DNA of 22,827 nt, taken from positions 1-22,827 of IMG/VR virus record IMGVR_UViG_3300034102_002045; one strand, 5' to 3'. Source of the stretch: a virus. Made by a program: the position numbers and the translations under genes. Under the pieces are notes generated by a model that was not told where the DNA came from, did no database searches, and was given only the letters and a program-made list of their open reading frames with translations. Shown here piece by piece: positions 1 to 7,925 of the stretch (its first letter is position 1; every line of letters starts with the position of its first letter).

Positions 1-164
1 ATTGCACAGTTATTATATCTACTGATTAGATATTGAGGCATCAAATTACCTTCACCATATAACACATAATCTAATCTGTTTAAAACCTCAGAAAAGATTG
101 GTAATAATGGTTCTTGTGTAAAATTTACTTTACCTAATTGATATTTTTGTTTTTCGTTACTCAT
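1..164 (-). CDS. Partial CDS, N-terminal 54 residues of an unrecognised phage protein
   Basis: The ATG at 162-164 opens a frame with no stop down to the window edge, so only the first 54 residues are visible and the C-terminus lies outside. The protein begins MSNEKQKYQLGKVNFTQEP and continues with a mixed hydrophobic stretch. No motif could be assigned. The start lies 2 bases after the stop of the upstream gene at 167-538, which implies the same transcript and probably translational coupling. Its position after the capsid and putative tube genes suggests another virion or head-tail protein, but that is context only. The reading frame is well supported and the function is unknown. Confidence 0.7.
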   Translation of the reverse strand, partial: MSNEKQKYQLGKVNFTQEPLLPIFSEVLNRLDYVLYGEGNLMPQYLISRYNNCA

Positions 165-166
165 AA

Positions 167-538
167 TTATTCTTCTATATAAATGTAATTGGAATTATCT
201 TCATCAGGTGAAACATATTCTGTAAATGTATTTCCCTTTTCAGTTGTACCTAATAACCGAACCATACCCGTATATACTTTTGTTGTACCATTACCGAATA
301 TATCTAATTGATATTGTCCCTCGTAGTTCAAATCATCGGTAAATAAATCCAATACAATTTCACAATACCTAATATTTTCAGCAAACTGTAAAGGATTAGA
401 TGTGCTTATAGTATAAGATTTAACCTCTTGTGATAAGATGTTTAAAAAAGTAAGTGTATATCCCGAAAAGTCGGTTCTTGAGTTATTATTGATATTTAAC
501 ACCAATTCATTAACTTGACCCTTATTCATTATTATCAT
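167..538 (-). CDS. Small structural-type phage protein, function unknown (123 aa)
   Basis: This is a 123-residue protein starting MIIMNKGQ. The fourth residue is also Met, so a start at 529 is possible. The body alternates hydrophobic and polar residues in a way typical of an all-beta virion domain, and the C-terminus is acidic (near SPDEDNSNY). The opening, where NKGQ is followed by a beta strand, resembles a small protein commonly found in Bacteroidota phage structural clusters; this is recognition by eye and no function is known to me. It lies just downstream of a strong intrinsic terminator (583-609), and a TATATTTA-type motif sits 7 bases before its ATG, so it may have its own promoter. 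The next gene follows 2 bases after its stop. Confidence 0.75.
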   Translation of the reverse strand: MIIMNKGQVNELVLNINNNSRTDFSGYTLTFLNILSQEVKSYTISTSNPLQFAENIRYCEIVLDLFTDDLNYEGQYQLDIFGNGTTKVYTGMVRLLGTTEKGNTFTEYVSPDEDNSNYIYIEE

Positions 539-545
539 ATAATAC

Positions 546-560
546 TAAATATAAAAAAAA
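546..560 (-). promoter_or_regulatory. A/T-rich motif, coding-strand TTTTTTTTATATTTA, 7 bases before a start codon
   Basis: The same 15 bases occur exactly at 20348-20362, also 7 bases before an ATG. Shorter versions lie upstream of the starts at 8423 and 3043. The core TATATTTA resembles the Bacteroidota -7 element TAnnTTTG. A promoter is plausible here because a terminator lies immediately upstream, but no clear -33 TTG element is visible and the short spacing would leave almost no leader. It could instead be a translation-initiation element. Confidence 0.4.
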
Positions 561-582
561 TTAGTTTGGAAGGGTATAGCAC

Positions 583-609
583 AAAAAAAGGGACATAAAG
601 TCCCCTTTT
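583..609 (-). terminator. Intrinsic terminator after the putative tube gene
   Basis: On the coding strand a stem of about 10 bp (AAAAGGGGAC pairing with GTCCCTTTT, with one G-T pair) closes a 5-base TTTAT loop and runs into seven T residues. This is a classic Rho-independent terminator. It lies 42 bases after the stop codon of the 189-residue gene and before the 123-residue gene, so it would end the transcript carrying the capsid and putative tube genes. Confidence 0.85.
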
Positions 610-633
610 CTTTTAGATTCAGATATAGAAAGT

Positions 634-645
634 GTCCTTTAGGAC
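634..645 (-). repeat. Small stem-loop just after a stop codon (GTCCT-AA-AGGAC)
   Basis: A perfect 5-bp inverted repeat with a 2-base centre lies six bases beyond the stop codon of the 189-residue gene and ahead of the main terminator. A two-base loop is sterically tight, so the real hairpin would have fewer pairs. It may protect the 3' end or be incidental. Confidence 0.3.
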
Positions 646-650
646 TTTAA

Positions 651-1220
651 TTATCCTACAATCGTTGATTGTGTAAATACCGCAGCAATTAAGGCTTCAG
701 GTGTTGTACCTGAATAACCTGATGGTGCAGCTAATAATCTACTTGGTTCTTGCTCTTGTGCTGTGAAAATTAATGTCATACCATTTCTGTCCGCTAACGC
801 TAAACCTGTGTTTGCGTCACCACCAGATAAGTAAGAAAAATTAACTTGACCCATTACATATACATTATCGTTTTGGTCAATAACCAAAATTTGTAACGTA
901 TCGTTTTGTGACAATAATTTTAATTGGTTACGCTTTTCAGCGTCCATTTTATTTAATACTGCAGTAAGAACTTGTTCAAAATACACAGTACCATTTTCGT
1001 ACGACTTAGTTGTAGTCTGTACATATGAAGAAACTCCTCTCTTCATCGCGAAGCCGTAGTAAGAAACATCGCCTGAATCAGTAGCACCTGTGACAGAACT
1101 ATCTGCGTTGTAAGTGTAACCAGATGTATAACCTGATTGACCTGCAACATATATTTTCTTTACGCCACCAATACTATCTGAACAACCAATTGCTACTCCA
1201 CTTGAAATATAACAACTCAT
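651..1220 (-). CDS. Abundant virion protein, probable tail tube protein (189 aa)
   Basis: This 189-residue protein sits directly after the likely major capsid gene and is followed by a strong terminator, a placement typical of a highly expressed structural gene. The sequence is rich in Gly, Ser, Thr and Tyr. Near residues 125-155 it has a strand-turn-strand region with DQNDNVYVMGQVNF, then NTGLALADRNGMTLIF and a short EQEPSRLL. That pattern of an 'NTG..L.D.NG.TL.F' strand followed by 'E.EP..LL' resembles tube-like proteins annotated in Bacteroidota phages, but this is by-eye similarity and no catalytic motif exists to confirm it. A capsid decoration or head-tail joining protein is an alternative. 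The start is preceded by an A-rich tract without a Shine-Dalgarno sequence. Confidence 0.6.
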   Translation of the reverse strand: MSCYISSGVAIGCSDSIGGVKKIYVAGQSGYTSGYTYNADSSVTGATDSGDVSYYGFAMKRGVSSYVQTTTKSYENGTVYFEQVLTAVLNKMDAEKRNQLKLLSQNDTLQILVIDQNDNVYVMGQVNFSYLSGGDANTGLALADRNGMTLIFTAQEQEPSRLLAAPSGYSGTTPEALIAAVFTQSTIVG

Positions 1221-1250
1221 AATATTTTAATTTATTTTTTTTAGTTTATA

Positions 1251-1271
1251 AAAGGGGACTTTCACCCCTTA
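1251..1271 (-). terminator. Stem-loop between capsid gene and putative tube gene (weak terminator or processing hairpin)
   Basis: A 6-bp stem (AAGGGG with CCCCTT) and a 7-base loop lie 23 bases after the stop of the likely capsid gene. On the coding strand only four T residues follow, so it is at best a leaky terminator. On the opposite strand seven T residues follow three bases later. Part of the hairpin is exactly complementary to the terminator at 583-609 (see findings). Confidence 0.5.
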
Positions 1272-1294
1272 TGTTTTTTTAATCTATTTTATAA

Positions 1295-2260
1295 CTACGC
1301 TACGTTATTTGTTGCGAAGTAATTAGTTCCTGCGAATGAAGCAATTGCTGCACTATATGAGTAGTTTGCACGTATTTTTAATACGTCAAAATCTCTTGAC
1401 CAAAACGCATCCATCTTTTCGTGGTCGGACATTAAATCAAATCCAACGAAGCTATAGGAAGCTGGCATAATTACTACCTTACCAGAATTTGCAAGACCCA
1501 ACGTTGGATAGACCCTAACATTTGTTGAAGGGTGAATGGCAGTCATATTTCCTGTTACATTAGTTGTACCAATGTAGTTTTGGAAGAAGTTTGCTTTAAC
1601 CAACGCTTGATTATACAATCTAAAGTTAGAGTAAGACATAAATACTACTAAGTCATCAAATGATAAAGCATCATCAGATAAAGCAGAAATTAATTTATCT
1701 ACCTCAGTGATTGGGTTACCTGCTGAACCGTATGCGGCTGAACTTGAGAAAGTTGTACCTGATGAGTTAGCTACAGATGTTTGACCTGTTGAAATTAAAT
1801 TACTGAAACCATTAAAACTATCACCACCTGCTGTGGTTGCAGTCCATAATTTTGTTTCAATACGTTGTTGAATTTGCTTCACTTTCAAATCAATAATTTG
1901 ATTTAAGAATGGAACAGTTTCAGGGTCTTGACCTGCTGGTAACAATAATGATTGGTATGTATCCCACAATTGTTGGAAACATAATTCTTCGTTCACTCTC
2001 TCGTGTTGTGAACTTAAGCTAACTTGTGTAAAAGTTGTTGTACCACTTGCATCCCATCCACATTGTCCTGTTTGGAAAGTTGGGTTTGAGTTTAACAATT
2101 GGATTTGTTGTGTTCCACGTACGCCTAACTTAACAGTTAAAGCTGATGGAGTTGTTGCACCGATAAGTGCTTTAGCTACAATTTCTTGTGATGATTGGTC
2201 TGTGAAACCAGTGATACTTGAAACTACGTAACTAAATTCGTCTTTTGAATAAATCTTCAT
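1295..2260 (-). CDS. Probable major capsid protein (321 aa)
   Basis: This 321-residue protein follows the protease and scaffold-like genes, the usual protease-scaffold-capsid order, and has the size expected of an HK97-fold capsid protein. Features consistent with that role include a helix-rich N-terminal half (residues about 85-140, with QHERVNEELCFQQLWDTYQ and later a QIIDLKVKQIQQRIETKLW helix), a Gly/Ser/Thr-rich loop (about 143-182), and a C-terminal part with strands ending near FDVLKIRANYSYSAAIASF. No capsid-specific signature can be proven by eye, so the call rests on context and overall character. The start is preceded by an A-rich leader without a Shine-Dalgarno sequence. It is separated by 24 bases from the scaffold gene and by a hairpin from the downstream gene. 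Confidence 0.75.
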   Translation of the reverse strand: MKIYSKDEFSYVVSSITGFTDQSSQEIVAKALIGATTPSALTVKLGVRGTQQIQLLNSNPTFQTGQCGWDASGTTTFTQVSLSSQHERVNEELCFQQLWDTYQSLLLPAGQDPETVPFLNQIIDLKVKQIQQRIETKLWTATTAGGDSFNGFSNLISTGQTSVANSSGTTFSSSAAYGSAGNPITEVDKLISALSDDALSFDDLVVFMSYSNFRLYNQALVKANFFQNYIGTTNVTGNMTAIHPSTNVRVYPTLGLANSGKVVIMPASYSFVGFDLMSDHEKMDAFWSRDFDVLKIRANYSYSAAIASFAGTNYFATNNVA

Positions 2261-2284
2261 TTTAATTCGTTTTTGTTTTTTTAA

Positions 2285-3043
2285 TTATTTTTTATTTGCG
2301 TTTCTGAAAGCTAATACTGATGATACTTTATCTTCAGTAGCATCAGAAACATTATTAAATTCTGTTTTACCATCAGATATTTTCTTACCTGCTGGTTCTT
2401 TTTTGAACGCGTTAAACTCATTTTGTAATGAAGAATAATTTTGTTCCATTGTAGACATTTTCTCAGAAATTTTCTTTACAAATTCTTTCAACATCTCCAT
2501 TAATTCAATTTGAATTGGGTCACCACCATCTACTCCTACTTCTGGCATTTCATCAATTGAAGCATCTACTTGTGCGTCACCTTCTTTAATTGCTTCTTTT
2601 ATAGAAACAATCATACCATCTTTAGTTTCAATTTCACTTCCATCTTCTAACATATGGACACCATCGGGTGCGGCGATACCATCTGGCATATCTTCGGTTA
2701 TTACTTTTACAGCAGCACCTTCAGCTAAACCTTCACCTTCAACCTTAACGATTGTACCATCTTTTAATTTTGCTTCAATGAACAATTCTTTAACGACAGT
2801 AATTTTACCTTCAGAAACTACAATCTCAAAATTCTCTTTTAATTTGTAAGTACCATCTTCTAATGACACTACCTCAAACGCTTCGTTGATTTTACTAACT
2901 GATTTACCAACTTCCAATTTCTCGGTATTGATTATAGTATTATCTTCTAATTTAAAAGACATTGGGATTGTTTCTTCATTCATAAAACCGAACTGTACCA
3001 TTAATTTCTTAATTTCACTTACAGCGTTTTTTGATTTAGACAT
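2285..3043 (-). CDS. Scaffold-like capsid assembly protein (252 aa)
   Basis: This acidic, Lys/Glu/Asp-rich 252-residue protein lies between the composite protease and the likely capsid protein, where phages encode their scaffolding protein. The middle (residues about 45-145) is built of short beta-like repeats with DGT, EGK and DGM turns, including a stretch near EDMPDGIAAPDGVHMLEDG. The last third is strongly helical, with a likely coiled coil around MEMLKEFVKKISEKMSTMEQ (about 180-200) and a basic C-terminus ending NANKK. A coiled coil followed by a basic tail is the usual scaffold layout, with the tail contacting the capsid shell. The AAPDG..L.DG arrangement resembles scaffold-like proteins of other Bacteroidota phages (recognition by eye). 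A TATATTTA motif and an 18-base palindrome lie upstream. Confidence 0.65.
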   Translation of the reverse strand: MSKSKNAVSEIKKLMVQFGFMNEETIPMSFKLEDNTIINTEKLEVGKSVSKINEAFEVVSLEDGTYKLKENFEIVVSEGKITVVKELFIEAKLKDGTIVKVEGEGLAEGAAVKVITEDMPDGIAAPDGVHMLEDGSEIETKDGMIVSIKEAIKEGDAQVDASIDEMPEVGVDGGDPIQIELMEMLKEFVKKISEKMSTMEQNYSSLQNEFNAFKKEPAGKKISDGKTEFNNVSDATEDKVSSVLAFRNANKK

Positions 3044-3079
3044 AATCTATTTTTTTTATTTGTTTATTAATTCTACTAC

Positions 3080-3100
3080 TAAATATACATTTATGTATAT
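3080..3100 (-). promoter_or_regulatory. Palindrome ATATACAT-TT-ATGTATAT overlapping a TATATTTA motif
   Basis: The 67-base gap between the protease and scaffold-like genes holds a perfect 8-bp inverted repeat with a 2-base centre (3083-3100). The coding-strand motif TATATTTA lies at 3080-3087 and overlaps one arm. The palindrome could be an operator over a promoter or an RNA hairpin; with only A/T pairs apart from two, the hairpin would be weak. No regulator is encoded in the window. Confidence 0.35.
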
Positions 3101-3110
3101 ATTCCCATTT

Positions 3111-4607
3111 TTATTCGTATTTTTTTAATATTTCTACAACTTTATGTAAAAACATTTCCTCACGACAGAACGCAGCAACTTCTTCAAACCAACCTGATAC
3201 AGAATATCCCGCTAATTCTCCTGATTTTACCATCTCCCAAACCTTATCACCTTCAGGTGTTTTAGCACATTTCATTGCAACAAACCACGTTCCAATAGGT
3301 AAATCACCATAACCATACTTAGTTGACTTATCATTCTCATCTTCCTTAATCCAACTTTCAATAACATATACATCTTTTACCGCAGTACCATCGTGCATCA
3401 AATCGTTATTACGTGTATATTGATTCTTCATATACTTTTCCGCAATCATCTTGATAGTTTCTGAACTGAAATAAACTTCATACATATTACCTTGTACATC
3501 TTTTCTTGGGATACGTAAATCAGGAACCATTGCAGGACCTATAATTGTACGTTTTTCTTCATCAGCAGCAAACTTCTTTTGTTTCTTTTTCTTAATACCT
3601 GGATCTTCATACCCACCAATTGAACCTACATCATAACCAAAATCATTTAACTTACTTTCAGCCCAACTTAAAGCGGATAAACCTCCCCAACTATCATACA
3701 TCAATTTTCCACAACCATCACCATATCCTTTTGAACTTTCTAAATCTACTTTATGTCTTGATAAATAACTATACATTCTTTTTACTGTATCTAAACTAAT
3801 TGGTTCACCCTTGGCAAGTTGATTGGCTCTAATTTTACCAACCTCAGTACCACAACTTCCCCATCCATTTTCTTCCACATATTTCAATACCGCCTTAGCG
3901 TTGTTCTTAACACTATCAGGATAGTCACTTACACTTTCCATATTCACCTTACTGAATGAAGGCCACTCAGGAACCCTTGTGTCAGGTTGTTCCATTCCTA
4001 ATACCCTTGTGTCTAATGGTGCTTGTGGGTCTTTTTTACCTTGATTTACGGACGCTTTATTTCTAATCGTACTATCTAATGTATATTCAATTCTAGCCCA
4101 TAAATGACGACAATTATACCCTCCACGCCATACTAACGCACTATCACCCTCATCGTTGGTTAATGTATCCAAATCTTCCAATCTCCATACATAATTCTTT
4201 TGAACTAATTCTCTACAAAAATCTCTCGTTGTTGGAATAACTGATGGTGATTGTGCTTGAGGATTTAATACGTATTTATATCTTACTCTATATTCTGTTT
4301 CATCTTCTACTGATGGACCGTTTGGGTCTGGTGCAGTAATAAATCCTTCCTTACCTAATGGAGTTACTTTTGAAACTACCCAACCTTCTTCAAATAGTTC
4401 CTGTTCATTCTGTGCAATAGATTTTAATTTATCCAAATACTTACTATCTTCATTATCGGGGATATGAAACTCGTGTGGTTTTTCCTTACTGAAATACATC
4501 CAATTAATTTCAATAGCGGGTTCATCAACGAGTGATATACTATCTATACCACTTACTTCATCTTCCTCCTCAATCTTTAGTTCATATACTTTATCTTTCT
4601 TAATCAT
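3111..4607 (-). CDS. Composite capsid protein: XkdF-type prohead protease with inserted MuF-like and RHxVD modules (498 aa)
   Basis: The C-terminal part (residues about 352-478) looks like the XkdF-type phage serine protease (Peptidase_S78 relatives): GPAMVPDLRIPRKD, then YFSSETIKMIAEKYMKN, then LMHDG with a likely catalytic His405, VYVIESWI, the LPIGTWFVAMK strand, and VWEMVKSGELAGYSVSGWF with candidate nucleophile Ser469 or Ser471. The N-terminus contains SISLVDEPAIEINW (24-36), typical of the first strand of this protease. Between them lie two modules. Residues about 128-170 carry RDFCREL and GYNCRHLW, like the C-terminal part of MuF/head-morphogenesis proteins. Residues about 226-320 carry NAKAVLKYVEENG, GTEVGKIRANQLA and SYLSRHKVD, a small helical module seen in other phage head proteins. 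It precedes the scaffold-like and capsid genes, so procapsid maturation is the likely role. The assignments are by eye. Confidence 0.8.
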   Translation of the reverse strand: MIKKDKVYELKIEEEDEVSGIDSISLVDEPAIEINWMYFSKEKPHEFHIPDNEDSKYLDKLKSIAQNEQELFEEGWVVSKVTPLGKEGFITAPDPNGPSVEDETEYRVRYKYVLNPQAQSPSVIPTTRDFCRELVQKNYVWRLEDLDTLTNDEGDSALVWRGGYNCRHLWARIEYTLDSTIRNKASVNQGKKDPQAPLDTRVLGMEQPDTRVPEWPSFSKVNMESVSDYPDSVKNNAKAVLKYVEENGWGSCGTEVGKIRANQLAKGEPISLDTVKRMYSYLSRHKVDLESSKGYGDGCGKLMYDSWGGLSALSWAESKLNDFGYDVGSIGGYEDPGIKKKKQKKFAADEEKRTIIGPAMVPDLRIPRKDVQGNMYEVYFSSETIKMIAEKYMKNQYTRNNDLMHDGTAVKDVYVIESWIKEDENDKSTKYGYGDLPIGTWFVAMKCAKTPEGDKVWEMVKSGELAGYSVSGWFEEVAAFCREEMFLHKVVEILKKYE

Positions 4608-4621
4608 AATGTTAATATATA

Positions 4622-4747
4622 TTATTTCCCCTGTCTGTTGTAGGGTTTAGTTGGTTTATCTTTTGGTCCTGTAGTTTTTTTATACTTACCACATTTTCTT
4701 TTCCCGAAGGATACTTTATTACTATTTGTTGATTTACTTTTAGCCAT
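4622..4747 (-). CDS. Small basic protein, unknown function (41 aa)
   Basis: An ATG at 4745-4747 opens a 41-codon frame ending in TAA at 4622-4624. The protein starts MAKSKSTNSNKVSFGKRKCG and is dominated by Lys and Arg with several Pro, Asn and one Cys. It is probably disordered and nucleic-acid-binding or a small virion protein. It begins one base after the tape measure stop and ends 14 bases before the protease start, so it fits the operon exactly and would otherwise leave a 141-base hole. The VSFGKR..GK...GPK pattern resembles short Lys-rich proteins seen in other Bacteroidota phages (recognition by eye only). No function is known to me. Confidence 0.75.
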   Translation of the reverse strand: MAKSKSTNSNKVSFGKRKCGKYKKTTGPKDKPTKPYNRQGK

Positions 4748-4748
4748 A

Positions 4749-7736
4749 TTATAATACAGATAGGTTTTTTAATCTACCTTGTTTTTCTTGTGCTGTTGTT
4801 AATTCTTGTGAAACCACATATGTCTTAACGATTAATGGTGATTGTTCTTGTGATGGGTTATTTAAAATTGGATTATCTTGTCTTGTTGTGGTTAAGTTTG
4901 AATTAAATGACGCTCCACCACCCGCTTGATTCATCATTGATAATAATGGTGCAAACATTGCAACAGAACCTCGTGTCATAATAGCCTCACCTTTCTCCGC
5001 TTCAATTAAAGTTCCACCTTCTGCGTGTCTTCTACCACCTATCATACCACCTTTCTCGTAGTTTCTACCGTAATTTGCCATTGATGGTTTCCCTGTAGCT
5101 GTTTCAGATTCACTTAACTCAAGTGATGATTGATATTGTGTCTTTTTAATTGCAGCAACTTGTTTATAACCAAACACTAACGCAGCAGCCGCCGCTATTG
5201 GTGCTAATACAGGTCCTACAAACGGAATTGCAATAAGAGATGAGAAAGCACCTACTGCTGACTGTAATGTAGCAATAATTGCTTGAGCAATTTGTATCTT
5301 TTTATTTTCCTCAAACGCCTTTTTCTTTATATCATCTTCTTCCTTAGCAAACTTTTTCTTATTATCTAATAATTTCTTTTCAAGTTCTTCTTGATTTGTA
5401 ATTGTCTTTTTATCAAGTTCATTTTGTTTAATATACCTTTTAGTTGCTTGTTCCATTGCAACTTGTTGTTCTAATTGAGCAACTTTTCCAATGTCACTTG
5501 CAATTGTTTGTGCCACACCTAATGTTGCTTGTGCGGCTTGTAATATTGCTTGTAATTCTTGATTTGCAATGTCTTTTCCTGCTTTAAGATATTTCTCTTT
5601 AATTGCAAGTTTTTCCTTTTCAATCTGTTCAAGTGTAAGTTTTTCTTTTATTGCTCTATCCGCTAAATCAGCAAGTTCTTTTTTCTCAGCAGTTTTAAGT
5701 ATTGCACGTTGATTATCAAAAAATGATTTTGTTCCTTCCCTTAACGCGTCACCTCTAATCTGTAAGAACCTTAACTCATCATCTAATTTCTTTATATTTT
5801 TATCTCTACCTTTCTGTGCTTCATCATCATCTAACTTTTGAATAGCCTGATTTTTTGCTTTCTCTAACGCTAATATTATTCTAATCTTTTCTTCTAATGA
5901 TTGTTTTTGAAATTCTGTGTCCTTTTGTAGTGCCTCAACATCATCTGTATATTTACGTTCTAATGTTGCTTTATTTCTTGATAATTCATTCTCATCAGCG
6001 GCGTTCATTATCTCAAATACCTTATCATTATATTCTTTTATCTTCTTTTGGTCTTCATCAAATGTCTTATTATCTTCTTCCTGTCTTTTCTTATTTAATT
6101 CAATTACCTTTACACCATATTTTACCCTGATTTGTTCAAGTAATTGTGCTCTTAAAAATTCTTTATCTGTGGATAATTTTAAATTCTTTATATCTCTTTC
6201 CTCATTTTCCTTATCTATCTTTAATTGTGCGTCCTGTTTCTTCCTTTCCTCATTTAATACATTTACACTATTTTCCTGTTGAAGTTTAAGTAATAAGTCG
6301 TTTGCTTTCTGATTATCATTAGTAACTTTTTCGGTTGTCTTTTTAAGACCTTCTCTTTTTTTATCCGCAATTCTTAATTCTTCATCTAATCTAAATTGTT
6401 CGTTACTAAGGATTTGTTTAGTAATATCTTGACTGTTTTTTCTTAACTTGTCATTAATATCTTTACTTAACTTTTCTCTATCCTCATTATTAATTTTTGT
6501 ATTATTTTTTAACCTGTCTTGTTCCGCTTCAAGTTCTCCATTATATCTAAAAAGTTCAGCTAATCTATTTGCGTTACCTTCTTTTGTCTTTTTTGTAATT
6601 TCTTCCTCACTTTCACCAGCAATTTTTGCACGTGTAATATTGGCTTTATTAGCCATATCAATAGCTTCCAAATCATTCTGTAAAACTTTCTGTTGTTCTT
6701 CTAACGCACTTGTAAAACTTCTTGTCGCATCTTCAGATTTTTTTGTTGAAGTTGCAAACTCTACTAATTTACTAATTATAATACCTATAACTACAATTGC
6801 TGCTAAAACCCCTGTTGATATTAATACTGTTTTAATTGTATTACCTAATGTTGCGGTTGCTACTGTTGCTTCCGCTTCAGCAACAACTAATCCTTCAGTT
6901 GTAATAGTTAGAGCCCTACCTGAATTGACCGCAGTAACTTCCGCCTGACTTAATTCTCTAAAACTTTCAGCACCTTTTTTTCTGATGAACATACCACTCT
7001 CCATCATTTTGGTTTCTACTTCATATTTTTCTTCAAGTTGGTCTAATCCATTTGCTGCAATATTTTGTGCTTCTGTAAGACCTTGATATGTTGTTTGTGT
7101 GCGTTGAATTTCATTACCTAATTTTGAAATACTACCTTGTAATTCATCATTAGATTGTGCTGACGCAGTTGCTTCACCTGCGTTTGATGCTAATTGGTCA
7201 GAAAATTCACTAACTTTTTCACCTGCACTTTCTGCACTATCACCTACACTTTCAATTGCGTCACCATTAACACCACTTAAATTCTTTCCAATATCTGCAA
7301 TATCGTCCGCAGTTTCACCAAATTGAAACGCTAAATCTTTAAAAGTAAATGATGAAAATGTTTTTAATAATTCTATACTACCTTGTAATTGACCAAAAAA
7401 TTGTCCTATTGGACCAGGTAGTAATGATAAAGATGAAAATAAATCTTTTGATTTAGCAGTTGTTTTAGCTAATCCGTCCTGTGCTTCACCTAATCTTGAT
7501 GATAATAATTTAAATTCATCCGTACCTGCTTTAGTTTTTCTTAATTCAGCAGTTAAGGCTTTTACTTGTTGTTGTAAGTTGAGTGATTTATTAATAACAA
7601 CATCAAGTGGTTTCCCATCAACATCATATTGTATGCTAATCTTACTACTAAGTTGTTTTAATTCACCTAATTTAACCGCCGCTTTATCAATCCCATCGGT
7701 TTTAACCTCAGTTTCTATTATGAGTTTTTTAGCCAT
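4749..7736 (-). CDS. Tail tape measure protein (995 aa)
   Basis: This 995-residue protein has the classic tape measure layout. Long charged alpha-helical and coiled-coil stretches (residues about 345-800, rich in Lys, Glu, Asp, Gln and Asn) are broken by hydrophobic segments: one at about 300-326 (TVLISTGVLAAIVVIGIIIS) and one at about 815-860 (ALAPI-type, with IPFVGPVLAPIAAAAALVFG). The N-terminus has KLGELKQLSSKIS and KALTAELRKTKAGTDEFK, typical of tape measure starts. A Gly-rich tail at about 890-920 contains YEKGGMIGGRRHAEGGTLIE and then GEAIMTRGSV, often found at tape measure C-termini. The length sets tail length and the hydrophobic segments may act in membrane passage during DNA entry. 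It overlaps the preceding 64-residue gene by 8 bases (ATGGCTAA). Confidence 0.9.
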   Translation of the reverse strand: MAKKLIIETEVKTDGIDKAAVKLGELKQLSSKISIQYDVDGKPLDVVINKSLNLQQQVKALTAELRKTKAGTDEFKLLSSRLGEAQDGLAKTTAKSKDLFSSLSLLPGPIGQFFGQLQGSIELLKTFSSFTFKDLAFQFGETADDIADIGKNLSGVNGDAIESVGDSAESAGEKVSEFSDQLASNAGEATASAQSNDELQGSISKLGNEIQRTQTTYQGLTEAQNIAANGLDQLEEKYEVETKMMESGMFIRKKGAESFRELSQAEVTAVNSGRALTITTEGLVVAEAEATVATATLGNTIKTVLISTGVLAAIVVIGIIISKLVEFATSTKKSEDATRSFTSALEEQQKVLQNDLEAIDMANKANITRAKIAGESEEEITKKTKEGNANRLAELFRYNGELEAEQDRLKNNTKINNEDREKLSKDINDKLRKNSQDITKQILSNEQFRLDEELRIADKKREGLKKTTEKVTNDNQKANDLLLKLQQENSVNVLNEERKKQDAQLKIDKENEERDIKNLKLSTDKEFLRAQLLEQIRVKYGVKVIELNKKRQEEDNKTFDEDQKKIKEYNDKVFEIMNAADENELSRNKATLERKYTDDVEALQKDTEFQKQSLEEKIRIILALEKAKNQAIQKLDDDEAQKGRDKNIKKLDDELRFLQIRGDALREGTKSFFDNQRAILKTAEKKELADLADRAIKEKLTLEQIEKEKLAIKEKYLKAGKDIANQELQAILQAAQATLGVAQTIASDIGKVAQLEQQVAMEQATKRYIKQNELDKKTITNQEELEKKLLDNKKKFAKEEDDIKKKAFEENKKIQIAQAIIATLQSAVGAFSSLIAIPFVGPVLAPIAAAAALVFGYKQVAAIKKTQYQSSLELSESETATGKPSMANYGRNYEKGGMIGGRRHAEGGTLIEAEKGEAIMTRGSVAMFAPLLSMMNQAGGGASFNSNLTTTRQDNPILNNPSQEQSPLIVKTYVVSQELTTAQEKQGRLKNLSVL

Positions 7737-7923
7737 TTTCTAAAAGTTCTTTTTTTGTTTCTTTAAAACAAATCTTCAATATATTCTTATCACCTTTCAA
7801 GTAATTGATTGATGAAAAATCTATACCAATGTAGTTTATTTCGTCTCTTTTCTTAATCATTTCACCATAACTAAATAATGAATCATTAATTTCTGTTTCT
7901 ATACCATTTATCTTTACTATCAT
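7729..7923 (-). CDS. Small protein before the tape measure gene, unknown function (64 aa)
   Basis: The open frame extends back to an ATG at 7962, but that start lies inside the preceding gene. The ATG at 7921-7923 falls 2 bases after the preceding stop (TAG at 7926) and gives a 64-residue protein starting MIVKINGIETEINDSLFSYG, so that start is preferred. It is a mixed acidic and basic protein with a beta-like N-terminus (KINGIETEI) and a basic helical C-terminus (CFKETKKELLENG). Its end overlaps the tape measure start by 8 bases, which points to translational coupling. Tail chaperones often occupy this position, but nothing in the sequence confirms that and the family is not recognised. Confidence 0.6.
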   Translation of the reverse strand: MIVKINGIETEINDSLFSYGEMIKKRDEINYIGIDFSSINYLKGDKNILKICFKETKKELLENG

Positions 7924-7925
7924 AT

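Noticed and set aside
6448-6948. Plus-strand open frame of 166 residues with hydrophobic Ser/Leu/Ile segments
   Set aside because: It is antisense to the charged coiled-coil part of the tape measure gene, which naturally mirrors as hydrophobic residues. All real genes here are on the minus strand.
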